Source: Colius striatus
Taxonomy: Eukaryota; Chordata; Aves; Coliiformes; Coliidae
Direction of reading: 5' to 3'
Length of the DNA stretch: 64,000 bases
NCBI RefSeq assembly: GCF_028858725.1
Contig: NC_084762.1
Span: 34,377,298-34,441,297 of the forward strand
The notes beneath the pieces were generated by a model, which was not told where the DNA came from, made no database searches, and saw nothing but the letters and a program-made list of their open reading frames with translations. Below, piece after piece: positions 24,572-36,025 of the stretch. The position numbers and the translations under genes are program-made. How positions within the stretch are numbered: the stretch's first letter is position 1; each line of letters starts with the position of its first letter.

Positions 24572-27500
24572 TCATTCCAGTTGCAAATTATTTTCTTCCT
24601 TTGAAGCAAGATGTGATATGCTCTCCCTGAAACCACACGATACTTGCGATGGCCCCTCCTCAGACAGGCTGTCTGCATTGCCTCCACAGTTAAGCTCTTC
24701 ATTTTCCTCTTTGGATTCAGACAGACTCTTCAGAGGCTCAAGATTGTCAGGTGCTTGCCCAGTTAGCCTCTAGAATAAAGAGAAGACAAGTGAACTTAAT
24801 ATTTTCTACTTAACAGCCAGTGAAATAAGATTGTGCATATTGAAGTGAGCAAACTAATTCTCTTCATTTGGAGATTGTAGATATAATTAAAACATTCCTC
24901 AGTCACATGAATATTAGACATTTGAGTTCAACTCAAATTGCTACCTCTAACTCACAGACCTCATTTGCTTTATTGACTGCTAAGTCTTCCTTGGGTTCTT
25001 CAGTAGGACAGGTTTTATCTTAGTATCTAAACAGTTTCAAGTTAAATGTATCTACAGCATTACATAGGTTTCATTTTAGAAAGAGTACTATACTACAGAT
25101 GAAATTCCTATTTTTTTAATCAAAGATAATGAAGCTATATTAAGTCTAGATGAACTAGAAGACACAGCACTTCCTAGATCTTGATGATTAAACCAAAAGT
25201 ACATCACCTGACCTGCCCTAAGGAAGAAAAACAGGACTGTAAGAGGGTGCTTTTGAGGCCTCTTGTTTGATTTATCACTTAAGGCTCACTAAAGCCTCAG
25301 AAGTGATCAGCTTACAACTCATAACTGAATGTAATGAACTGCAGAGAAGTCTCCAACTACATTAGTTGAAGTGCTTAAGTAATTTAATTTCTGCCAGTCT
25401 GTTTATCACCAACAAGCAGCACTCCCCAAGTACCAAAAAAACTCTGATGTAGCAAATTAGTGGAGTCCTTCAAGACTGATCTAAAGCATTACACTTACTG
25501 AAAATTAGCTTGATCAAGTTCACTTCTTGATTAATCAAGTTGCTTGCAATCATCTCCCATTTTGTTTCCATTCAGTCTAATCACAGAATCAAAATATTTA
25601 TTGCCAGGTACCCTGCCTCATATCCCAGCTGACAGCTTAATCCCTACAAAGGCCTGTACTTTTGGTATCAAAGTTTCATAGCTACCTAACAGCCTCAGCA
25701 GCAGTTACACACCAATCTGCTGCTGGCAGAGAGTCATGGTATCAGTGACACATCTACCTGTCCCCAAGGAAACCCCAGAGGAAGCAGGTCTGGAATTCAG
25801 AAGTTTATATACCCTACAGACTTTATGCATTAGCCCTTTTTGGGTCACAGAACTGGGAATTTCTCAGAAAAAACATGACTTTAAAAGAGCACAGGTTCTC
25901 TCTCACTGTTCTTTGCTCAAGTTTAGTTCCTCAAAGGACACAGCCAAAAAAACCAACTTCCTTTATCCAGAAGCCTCACATAAGCTACCGAGTATGTGAA
26001 TTTAAGTCCTCTCAGAAAAGTGAAAATTAACTCTTCCTTCCCTTGTCACCACCTAACATACAAACACTGTCCTCTAAAGACAATAGGCTGTATCTCCCCT
26101 TCAGAAAACATCTTAGTAATTTCTCATTACTCTGTGGGTTCTAGGGTGGAAGAATTCATCCCCTAGAATGGGCTTTACGCCTCTGGATTAGAGCAATCCC
26201 ATAGGAACCAAGTTGAACAATCACTGAAAATTAAGAGTTGTGTGAGCACACAAAACAGAAGTAATCATTCATTAAAAAAATAAATCTCTGCTGTTTTCTC
26301 TTTTGTTCTACAACATGAACTGAAAATTCCTATAAATACCTCAATCACACTGGTCATATAATGCACATGTTCAGCAAGGGACATTAACTCTTCATTTTCT
26401 TCTTTCAGGCGGGCAATTTCACCATCCTTCTGTTCAATTTCTTTGTGCAACTGAGTTAAAAAAATGACAAAATGTTATAATAGGAAGACAATAGCCCATA
26501 GTAAAGAAGTTGCTTATCTTTCACTAGCTACCTTTTCATTTTCTTGCAGCACTTCATACAGAGCCTTCCTCCTTTCTTCAGCCACTTCTTTCCAATATTG
26601 AGATGAAGGATTTCCTGAAGTAAGAAGCTTCAGTAAGTCTGTACCAAGACTGAATTCTTGAGATAACCTTAAAATCTCCAATTTGAATTCAAATGTTCTA
26701 TAACTGTTAGAAGAAACTCCCTCCACAGTGTTTTCCCCAGAGATTAGTTGTGAATTTAAAACTAGACATAAGGTTACTAAAAATAGAGATCCTACTTAGT
26801 ATTAATGGCTACATGCAAAGAGTACTCAAGAGGCTGCCTCAAGCATGACAGCAGGCTTTGCAAGATAGACACACTTGCAAATGTAAGTCTTCATTGTACT
26901 TTGTGGAAGACAGAAGTCTTATTATCAAGTCATTGTCCATATTGGGCTTAATACAGCACACCATGCTATAATGGTTGTTCATTTCAACTTCATTAGTCAC
27001 TTGAAAGATCACAGCCAAGCCAAAGTAACACACTACAGGACTTCTTACTACTGCTGCACAGTGTTTCTTAGCTACTAGTTACCATAAACTCATTCTGAAA
27101 CATTAGCTATCTATACTGTACTTACTATACCATACAGGTTAAGTATCATTAATATCTGCAAGGCATTACATTAAAAAAACAAAGTCCTCAACTGACGAGG
27201 GAACCATGATTCAAGTTATATTCCATTGGCAGCACGGCATTTTAAGTGGAAGAAGACACGTACCTTTTATCATGAGATCTACAGCTTGAATGACATCACT
27301 CATATTCTCATTTTCTTGCTCCTTGCCCACAGATCTCTCTGCTTTAAGAGCCTTTGAGGTGAACTTGTTATTCCGGAGTTTGCTTGTGACTGAAGATTTC
27401 TTCTGCACAAAGCATAGGCAAGTTTAAATCCTGAGCAACTTTTGAGCTTTTCATAAAAAAACCACCCCATATATATAAGTTTTAAGTATTCTCACTCAGG

Positions 27501-29701
27501 ACTGCAAATAAATCTTTAAAAGTCCTGCTTTCTTCACATTATAGTCCTGAATTAGACATATTCCTTGATACCCATAGGTTTAAGAGAAGAAAAATCTCAT
27601 TTTCCTTAATATTCAGAAATTGTTGAGTTTATTAAAAATTATTCTTGCCAAAGTAACATATGCTTACCTCACATCACACTTGTTAGTGGGTTATATGTTT
27701 TTTTAAATGTATCAATTTGCAGTTAAAAGCTCAAAATCATTTCACTAGAAGTAGAAACAATTACACATCCAACAATTATCTTCTAATCCATACCTCATTA
27801 CCTCTGCCAATCAGACAACCTGTTGCTGAAGGCTGAATCATTTTAAGAGTCCGTCTTGGAGCAGCACTGCATGTGGCATCTGTGAGGTACTTCTAAAAAG
27901 ACAAATACAGCTTCAGACAGTTGCCACTCTTCTCTACGTGAACTGAAACTTGAAATAGTTCCCTTAAGGTACACATCAAGACAAAAAGGTGATACTTTTG
28001 GCAGCATTAAGGCTTGTGTAAAAAAGAATCTAGTCATTTGTAGCAGAGATGGATCTTAATCACAAAGCTATGCTCAATACCTGCCTCTTAGAAAACCCTC
28101 ACTCTTCATAACAAAACTTGGAGAGCCCTTATAGCAGAAATATTCCAACTAGACTTCAAGGCCAGTTAGAGTGCAGTGACACATGTAAACTTTAGCTGAC
28201 CGCTCTCAAAGTTGTATTTGACAATAGCAGTGTTAAGACTCTGAGGAACAGTGACAAAAGTGACTACAATTGCAGGCTATGTGGTCAAGTCACACAGATC
28301 ACTTAGTAGTGCAGTAGTTGTTTGTGAGGTGCGAACACACCCTCCAGTGGTGTTCAGTTAAATAGATGTGTTGATTATCCATTAAAATGGACCTAAAAGA
28401 TTCCTTGCTTTGATCCACAGTTTTGTATAAACTGTATGTTTATCACATTTGCTGTCATGCATAAACATTTATTTCCTGCATTAAAAGCTTTCTGATCAGG
28501 TTGGTTACACTGCCACCATGGGATAGCAAACAATGGCAGACAACCAAGCAAGAACAGCCAGAATACAATGCCACACCAGCGTGAGAAAGTTACTGATTCA
28601 CACTATACTTCATATGACAAGAGTTCGCCTTTCCCACGGTAGTTTCTGCCACCAATTATCCTGCTGTTGAACTGAAGGACAAACACTAACTGCTGTGGGA
28701 ACAAGAATCACACCGTGTATCAGACATTGCTTGCTGCTATTGAAGGTTAGAGTTAAGTATACCCTGCCAAGAAGTTACTGACTAATACTTGAGTTAACCC
28801 ATTGAAAGTGCAAAAAGTCACACTGAGGAATTTATACCCTAGAGGCAGTATAGGACAAGATTATCACACATACAATACATGCATATTTTCATTACCACCA
28901 GAAATTGTCATTATAGTCACTCTATCCATCATGCTAATGTGTATTAGCCTCTTTTTTAAGGTATTTGTACAAATATGACTAGAGCCTACCTTAAAGGTTT
29001 AACAAGAGTTTTATTGAAGACTAGAATAGGTATAAACTTCAGTAACTTATTGGTTGCTTTTTAGAAATCTACATCCTTCAAGCATTTCTACCAATTCCAA
29101 GGCTATGGTTTATGAGGGTTACTTTTTCTTAGAAACAGAACTGCCTGCATGACTACTTCCAATAAAGTATGCTCAAGTCGAGACCAATGAGCTCAGTACA
29201 AAGGACAGACTAGAAAACCCACTCTACAGTCCCTTTGCAGCCAGGCTGATTCAGTAACCAAATTAAGGCAGGTAACTGGCATCTAGAAAAAAAAAAAACA
29301 TAGACAGTAAGCTCAATGTCAAAAGGATTTGGTGAGTGACAAGAAAAACGTAGTCATAAGCACATATGCCCAAGCAGAACAGAGTGTTCCTAAGACATAC
29401 TGCCTGCCAGGATGTTACTCAAGCCAACAGGACATAAGCCAGGTGGAAGCACATTGCAAAAGATCCTTTTGTGTTCTTTCAGTGGATACAAAACTCATGT
29501 CAGACAGAGGGAGCATTTCCCAGAGAATTGAGGGCAAACCTCAGAACAACACAAATTCTGTTTGAGAGTCTTGATAAATTCAAGCTTCTACTTTTTATGC
29601 CTTATCTGCTCAGTAGTGTAGCTTCAAAACTTCAGAGCCTATACCTGCAAAGATCCTGAGGGCTTCTCTGCATTCAGTTTCTGTTTCATTTTGGAATTCA
29701 T
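24572..29701 (-). CDS. GMNN: GMNN, geminin, DNA replication inhibitor
   Basis: Six coding exons on the minus strand, in transcript order: 29701-29645 (ATG at 29701-29699), 27892-27794, 27402-27264, 26614-26532, 26450-26340, 24769-24572 (TGA). The total is 687 nt = 228 aa; human geminin is 209 aa. Geminin sequesters CDT1 to block relicensing and is destroyed by APC/C at mitotic exit. Visible features: destruction box RRTLKMIQ at residues 32-39; CDT1-contact segment [20 protein letters not shown] from residue 100, with the Tyr-Trp pair at 105-106; a leucine-rich coiled coil spanning about residues 107-170 ([20 protein letters not shown]); and an acidic C-terminal tail. The second coding exon ends at GAG|GTATGG, not at the nearer G|GTAATG, which would break the frame. 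Residues ~53-98 and the tail diverge from mammals, as expected for this protein. Confidence 0.95.
24770..29644 (-). other. GMNN introns between coding exons
   Basis: Introns at 24770-26339, 26451-26531, 26615-27263, 27403-27793 and 27893-29644. Two are very short (81 bp and 391 bp), typical of bird genes. At about 25507-25537 there are nested CTTGAT/ATCAAG palindromes (CTTGATCAAG, then CTTGATTAATCAAG). Nothing else recognised. Confidence 0.65.
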
Positions 29702-30870
29702 AGGATCACTGAAAAACAAAAACCACAAAGCAAAACATCAAGCAAAACTTCAATAACATCTGGCTGCAACTGAAGGTCAGTTGATTCATATGATGCCAAA
29801 GTGGAAAGTTTTGTTCTTGCTGTGAGTTTATAAGCTTAGTTTGTGCTTGCTTCAGCTATCTTAAAACACCCAGGACACAGATATCCTGAGATATCCAGGG
29901 TATAGATGTAGACACAGACTATGACACAAACTAGAATACTGGAACTTCGTGGTCAAGGACTGTTACAAGAGTTTTATGAAGTGATAACGTGCAGACTCTG
30001 GACTGACAGAACACCAAGATGATGATCACCAGAGGGTCCTGAAGACCCCCAAAGACCCATTTTGTGATTAAGAGCGTATGCCCAAAGGGGACGGACCCAA
30101 TGTAAATAATTTTTGGGAGAACAATGAATACTCATACCCATTCTGAGAAAACGGATGCACACCCAACAGGGTAATATCAGCATTGCCCGAGGCAACATAC
30201 AGCATGTGCGACAGGCGGGATTACCTCCCGCGCGCTCGGCGCCGCAATAACGAACGGCTGCTTTCTAAAAGTCCAACATAAAGAGCCTTATCGTTTCCAT
30301 AGGCCGGTTCTTACGGCATCACGGGGACACTAGAACTACAGAACTTCAGCTTATCAGCTTTAATGACAACATTAAGCATTCAGCCATGAGCCACGTGGTC
30401 AGCAGACTCTGGAAGCCCTGGGAGCCCCTCTGAGGGCTTCTCCCCCGGTAGGCGCCGAGTCCCGAAGTGACAGCCCGTCCCGCGGCCACAAGAGCCCACC
30501 CCAGCTGCCACCGCAGCCCCGCGCAGCCATTCCGTAGGGACGGCGGAGAGAGGGTCACGGACGCACACCCAAGATGGCGAGAGCGGAGCCCGCATCCTCC
30601 CGCTCCCGCCAGCGGAGCCCGCAGAGCCCCTCCTCGCTTGCCGGCGCGGCCAATGGGGAAGCGAGGCAGGAGCCCGCCAAGACCCAAACGCGGCCATGAC
30701 AGCCTGCGGTCCCCTCGCCCCCACTGGCTCGGATGAGACCGAGCCTCTCGCCTCCCATCCCAAGCCTACCGCGGCTGCCTCCCGCCCGCGCTCACCTGCA
30801 GCTGCTGCCGCAGAACTACCCGCACCACACACGCAGCCGCCAGCTCTGCCCCGGCCTGCGCCTATAAGCC
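29702..30870 (-). other. GMNN: GMNN 5' UTR exons and first intron
   Basis: The first coding exon begins at 29708 (acceptor CAG at 29711-29709), giving 7 nt of UTR before the ATG. A strong minus-strand donor CTGCAG|GTGAGC ends a non-coding first exon at 30796; that exon extends to roughly 30870. The transcription start is inferred, not seen. Confidence 0.6.
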
Positions 30871-31090
30871 GTGCAGGTGACGGTCACATGATCTGCCGCC
30901 CGTCTCTCCGAGCCAATGGCAGGACGCGTTCCCCCACCCCGCCGGCGGAGCTCCGCCCCACAGGCAGCTGGCGGGAGGACGGGGACTGCAGGGGCGGGGC
31001 GGCCTGAACGGGCCTGAAGGGGCCGAGGGGTCCGACAGCAGCCAGGGGTCAGGCAGAGACGGGGCTGCTGCAGGCGGCCGCGGGACAGCT
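30220..31090 (-). promoter_or_regulatory. GMNN: CpG-island promoter of GMNN
   Basis: Dense CpG in otherwise AT-rich DNA. Upstream of the inferred first exon, read on the plus strand, are CCAAT (CCAATGG at 30913-30919), an ACGCGT cell-cycle-box-like site near 30924, an E2F-like TGGCGGGA at 30969-30976 and TGACG near 30880. A TTATAGG on the minus strand lies near 30865. E2F control of geminin is known in mammals; these motifs fit it but are motif matches only. Confidence 0.65.
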
Positions 31091-31137
31091 TTTCATCTCG
31101 AGGAAGGCCATAGGGAAGCTCCTACTGGACAGTTATG

Positions 31138-31158
31138 AACTACAGATCCCAGCCCTGC
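31138..31158 (+). promoter_or_regulatory. ZNF143/STAF-like promoter motif
   Basis: AACTACAGATCCCAGCCCTG resembles the ACTACAATTCCCAGCATGC-type ZNF143 site with a few mismatches, just upstream of the GMNN CpG island. Confidence 0.4.
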
Positions 31159-31249
31159 TGCTGCCTCAGCGGCACGAGGGGCACGGGCCCGTGTGACACA
31201 ATCTGCCTCTAGGCAGGAGTTGCCTCAGCTAAAGCTGAATAACAGGATC

Positions 31250-31507
31250 CTATCTAGTGACAGGACAAGGAGTAATGAGATGAAGCTGGAACGTTCCATT
31301 TAAAGATAAGAAAAATCCTATTTTACTGTTCAGGTGAGGGAGCCCTGGCACAGGCTGCCCAGGGAGGGAGTGTGGAGTCTCCTTCCTTGGAGTTCTCAAG
31401 ACGTGCCTGGACGCATTTCTGTGTGACCTGATCTAGGTGGACCTGCTTCAGCAAGGGAGTTGGATTAGATGATCTGTAAAGGTCTCTTCCAACCCCTACC
31501 ATTCTAT
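31250..31507 (+). mobile_element. CR1 LINE 3' fragment
   Basis: GGTGAGGGAGCCCTGGCACA ... GTGACCTGATCTAGGTGGAC ... GTTGGATTAGATGATCTGTA ... CCATTCTATGA. The 5' part is degraded. Confidence 0.92.
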
Positions 31508-31544
31508 GAAGCCATTGTAGGAGATACAGTGCTACACAGCACTG

Positions 31545-32252
31545 GAGACTTGGGGATACATGGCTAGAAAGCTATACTGCTGGAAAGGACCAGGGGATGT
31601 TAATCGACAGCCAACTGAACATGAGCCAGCAGTGTCCTCAGGTGGCCAAGAAGGCATCCTGGCCTGTTTCAGGAATAGTGTGGTTATCAGGGACATGGAA
31701 GTGATTGTCCCCTTGTACTCTGCTGGTGAGGCCACACCCCGAATGCTGTGTCCAGCTCTGGGCCTCTCACTACAAGAAGGACGTTGAGGTGCTGGAGAGT
31801 GTCCAGAGACGGGCAACAAAGCTGGTGAAGGATCTTGAGAACCAAGTCTTATGAGGAGTTTCTGAGGGAGCTGGGGTTATTTAGCCTAGAGAAGATGATA
31901 CACAGAGGAGCTACAATTACTCTACAGCTACCCAAAAAGAGGTTGTAGTGAGGTGAGAGTCAATCTTTTCTCTCCAGTAATGAATGACAGGACAAGAGGA
32001 AACAGCATAAAGTTGCGCTAGGAAAGGTTTAGGTTGGAGATTAGGAAGAACTTTTTCACTGAGAGAGTTATTAAGCATTGGAATGGGCTGCCCAAGGAGG
32101 TGGTGGAGTCACCATCCCTAGAGATATTTAAAAGACACATAGATGAAGTGCTGAGGGACGTGATTTAGTTTAGTGATGTGCTTGGCAATGTTAAGTTGGG
32201 CTTGAACTTGATCTTATTGGTCTCTTTCAACCTTAATGATTCTGTAATTCAC
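31545..32252 (+). mobile_element. CR1 LINE 3' fragment of a second subfamily
   Basis: Begins in ORF2-derived sequence (GCCAAGAAGGCATCCTGGCC) and continues through CTACAGCTACCCAAAAAGAG and GGTTTAGGTTGGAGATTAGG to a 3' end TTTCAACCTTAATGATTCTG. It directly follows the copy at 31250 in the same orientation, but the 3' end sequences differ, so these are two insertions. Confidence 0.9.
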
Positions 32253-32940
32253 TGCCTGGTGCTCATCTTGGTTATCACGACCATGCCTGGGAAGTCTACT
32301 GGTTCCATAAGCAAAACGTCCAGCTAGCTTGAAACTAGACTAGGTACAAGGTGTCTCTGGCCATTTTTTCACTCCTATTATTTGTTGTATTTTATAAAGA
32401 TGTTTTGCCAAAGCAAATTTAATCACATATGCACTTTGTTGCATCATTCCTATCTCAACATGGGGAAGAAAATGAACACAGTTAAGCCATAACTGACACA
32501 CAACAAAGAATTTACATATGATATAGATGACAACTTGCCATTAATTATGCATTAGGTATCTTGTTAAGTTTGCTAGAGGCCACTTCACAATTATGTTCTT
32601 GCAAATATTTGCATGTTTATCTTTTATTTATGCTAATAGTACCTCTAACTGACTTGTGAGTAAATGTCTGTAGAGTTAAGGACACTTTCCTTGCAATTAA
32701 GGTCTCAGAGCTAATGTAGAGCAGCTATCAATGTGTTTTCTAGGCAATATGGTAGAGCTATTAGGGTAATTACAGAGAGAAGTATTTATTTAGCATGCCA
32801 CTCTGTCTTCTCCTTGGAAATAAACTGTACAGCACTTAAGAGAATGTCTTAAGGGAGATGTCACGGTCTGGTGAAAAAAAGAAAGGCAGAACATAAAAAA
32901 AAATTGAATTAGGAAATCTTTAAACAAGGATAAGGAAATA
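32253..32940. other. Intergenic, no element recognised
   Basis: AT-rich sequence between a CR1 copy and an older CR1-like block. No open frame of note. Confidence 0.5.
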
Positions 32941-32949
32941 AAGTTGGTC

Positions 32950-33550
32950 TTTCTTGCATATCTCCCATTGACCCATTTAAACTTTCATTGTCCACAATAT
33001 CCTTTGGCAAGTACTTCTAGAGCTCAAATAGCTATTGTCTAAGGAACCACCTCCATTTTTTTCTTCTTTCTTTCTTTTGAACCCAATTGCTATAGCTTCA
33101 TTTGATGTCCCTAGTCCTTGTACAGGGAGACAACAAACCATTGGTCCTTATCTAGGCCACAGTTACACAGATTCCTCTCCACTTCTCTCTCCCAGGTCTA
33201 CTTAGCCAAGCTTTCCTTGAAAGCTGTTCCATCTTCTCTTTTGTGAACTGTATGTCATTTGATTTGCCTTTTTAACCACTACTGAACACTGGGCTGACAT
33301 TCTTGTGGAGCTGTCTGTTATAACTCTGACATCTTATTCTTGAATCATGGGTCTTTCCAAAGCCTGTGACTTGGTATGTGACTTTTCCCCTATGTGTGTT
33401 CCTTTAGGTTTATCTGCATCAAATTCTATTGACTGCTGTACTCAATGTTACTCAATTCCATAATGTACTTCTGTAGTTTTTCAGACATCTCTGTTACTAT
33501 TGCCTTGAATATTATAGTGTCATCTCAGTAAGTTTTTTCCACTATCAAGA
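32950..33550 (-). mobile_element. Ancient, strongly diverged CR1-type LINE
   Basis: On the minus strand it follows the order of older sauropsid CR1 3' regions. In plus-strand order: TTCATTTGATGTCCCTAGTC, later ACTACTGAACACTGGGCTGA then TCTGTTATAACTCTGACATC, and finally TCATCTCAGTAAGTTTTTTC. The match is recalled from family sequence, not aligned; individual positions are much more eroded than in the other CR1 copies here. Confidence 0.6.
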
Positions 33551-33624
33551 AAATGAAAATAACATGTACAGAAACATTGCCATCCTTCTCTTACACTACT
33601 AAAAAATAAAGTTAATGCTCTTCA

Positions 33625-34140
33625 CAGAATCACAGAATGGTAGGGATTGGAAGTGACCTAAAGAACATCTAATCCAACCCCCCTGCTCAAGCAGGTTTGC
33701 CCAAATCAGGTCACAGAGGAACCTGTCCAGGCAGGTTTGAAGGAGACTCCACAGCCTCCCTGGGCAGCCTGTGCAAGGGCTCCCTCACCCTCACAGCAAA
33801 TAAATCTTTCCTTAAATGGAACTTACTGTGTTCTAGCTTTTGTCCATTACCCCTAGCCCTATCAGTGGACAGTAGAGAAAAAAAAGTGTTGCCCCATCCT
33901 CTTGACCTTTTAAATACTTGTAAGTATTAATGAGGTCCCCCCTCAGTCTCCTCCAAGCTGAACAGCCCCAGTTCCTGCAGCCTTTCCTCATAAGGAAGAT
34001 GCTCCAGTCCCCTGATCATCTTGGTGGCCCTGCACTGGATTCTCTCCAGTAGTTCTCTGTCCTTCTTGAGCTGGGCAGCCCAGTACTGGACACAGGACTC
34101 CAGATGAGGCCTCACCAGGGCAGAGTAGAGGTGGATGCTT
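33625..34140 (-). mobile_element. CR1 LINE 3' fragment, inverted
   Basis: Plus strand starts with CACAGAATCACAGAATGG (the inverted CR1 tail), then AAAGAACATCTAATCCAACC, GGGCAGCCTGTGCAAGGGCT and TCCAGATGAGGCCTCACCAG. It is the reverse-complement counterpart of the copy at 21335. Confidence 0.93.
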
Positions 34141-35720
34141 CTTTTTGATTCTGGTTTCTTGTTGATTCTGGAAAAAAATTTGAAATGCCTGTGTTCCAAA
34201 AGACCAGCAGATATGCTAAACTCCAGTTGAATATACACATAAATCTTACCAGCATTAAATCTCCTTTCAGAAAGCTCTGGATACAGATACTGTGTGCATA
34301 AATGCAATATCAAAACTTCCATATTTTATGTTTTGTCTATGATTATATAACAATATAAATATGTTATATAAAATACATGTTACAAAACATTTACCTTATA
34401 AACATGCACAGATTTATATACATTAAAGGCAAAATGTGTGCTTTATGGCTGTGATACTGTTTTTGTAATACTAATGTTTTCAAGTGAAACTTTCTCAAAG
34501 ATTTCCTTCTGAAAATGCATTTTTAATTCAGAAAAAAAATCAGGTAGGTTTACAGTTCAGAAGTGGAATAACTGCTTTTGCAAATGCTGATAACCAGAAA
34601 GGGCTGAGGTAATGGGAGATGGTTCTGATGTGACAGTGCTGTTTGTTTTTCCTTTTAATTTGTTCCTGGCTGGAGGCATAAGATCTGGAGGTTTACTACA
34701 AAGGTGCCACTCCTTCAATTTATCCAGCTGAAGAACATGTCTTGTTACAAACTACTGTGTCTCAAAATTCTCTTTCAGTTCAGTTTGTTCAGTTTGAAGG
34801 GTTTGTAAGAAATCCTTTCAGAAAGACCATGTCAGAAGGAGCACTGAGAGCTTATTATTAGAGGCTTATTCATAGTCTTAACTGTGAGAAACCAGTATAA
34901 TTGTAGAAAAATCTCATAAAAAGGTTTCAGGTTATTTTGTTGTAATAATTCCCATTTTTGTGGCTGAAGGTTAATTTTAAATAAGGGTTATGGCATTTTT
35001 ACAGACAAAAATCTGTCAATCCAATGCTTGCAGAATGTATGTCTCTTCCGATTGAGTGCAATGTAGTGCATTTCAGCTTGTTTGCCTCATAAAAAAATAA
35101 AGCTCCCTGTCATGAATACTTAGGACTATTTGCACTTCAAGGAGCCTAAGCAAACGTGCTGAGGTTTCCCATAGATCTCAGCCAATTTGTGGGATTATTC
35201 ATGGCATTAGAGAATGTGTACTTTTTAGAGCTTTTATACTCCACTGATATTGATAAATGTTATCAGTTTTTATAGCAAATGACAACTGAAAAAAAAAGAA
35301 AGGCTTCTTGAGGGCTTCATGTGCCTGGGAGCATGGGAATAATTGAGAAGGTGCTACCCAGTCTCCATTAACTCTGGGGTCCTTCCTTGCTTTGATTCCT
35401 GCATGTAGAAACTTCCCAAGCATCATACAAAGAGAGAGTTTGGACTTGGCTGTCTGAGTCAAGTAGTGGGAAATTATATTTCTACTTGACAGCCACCTTG
35501 TGCCGTTTGTCAGGGCCTTTATTGGGATTCACTGATAATTATCTAGTTCTGGGGTACTTAAGGACTCTTTATTTCTACCTGCTACATTAAGTGCAGGTAA
35601 ATTACATTGTCATTTCATATTTTGTGGTGTGCATTGTTATGTAAATATCATAAATGCTTTCCTATCTATTAGTATTTAATGTAAGCAGCTATTATAACTG
35701 TTTTAGATGCAAAAATCTAC
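34141..35720. other. Intergenic, no element recognised
   Basis: AT-rich unique sequence without exon signals that could be tied to a gene. Confidence 0.5.
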
Positions 35721-36025
35721 TGTGTAGAGGATCAAGCCAGTGCAGTGCTGTGCCTCTGAGGCATGTCAGCATCGCCACTCAGTCCTGCTCTGGGTGTAAG
35801 CCTTGCCAGAGATCCCAGAAAAGGAAGCCCCGAGGCTGGATTTATAAATAGGAACGGTGGCTCTCGGAGTCCCTCGCTGCTGTTCTCTGGGCCTTTCTGT
35901 CCAATAAAAGACCGTTTATTTCAGGGGTAGAAGGTCTCCCCGCAACCCTCCTGGTAACACTAGGTGGCAGCGTGGCATCACGTTCCCTAACCCTTCCCTC
36001 CGCCTCTTCTTTCTGAGGCGTTACA
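35721..36025 (+). mobile_element. Possible solo LTR (endogenous retrovirus-type), boundaries uncertain
   Basis: A GC-richer island in AT-rich DNA with the compact layout of an LTR: TATA-like TTTATAAATA at 35841-35850, an AATAAA at 35903-35908 only ~55 bp later, and a GT-rich stretch after it. Candidate ends are TGTGTAG at 35721 and GTTACA at 36025. I see no target-site duplication and no internal retroviral genes, so a fortuitous promoter-like island or old non-LTR sequence is also possible. Confidence 0.35.
35956..35972 (+). promoter_or_regulatory. CTCF-like motif
   Basis: AACACTAGGTGGCAGCG closely matches the CTCF core (CCASYAGRKGGCRS), with only the first C replaced. It lies within the possible LTR island. 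Confidence 0.55.

Noticed and set aside
30380-30832. 150-residue open frame on the minus strand inside the GMNN CpG island
   Set aside because: Ala/Gly/Arg-rich composition, no recognisable domain, crosses the inferred GMNN first-exon donor; long open frames are expected in GC-rich DNA.
33927-34322. 131-residue minus-strand frame (contains [20 protein letters not shown])
   Set aside because: A decayed CR1 ORF2 tail read through into flanking DNA; listed as a mobile element instead.
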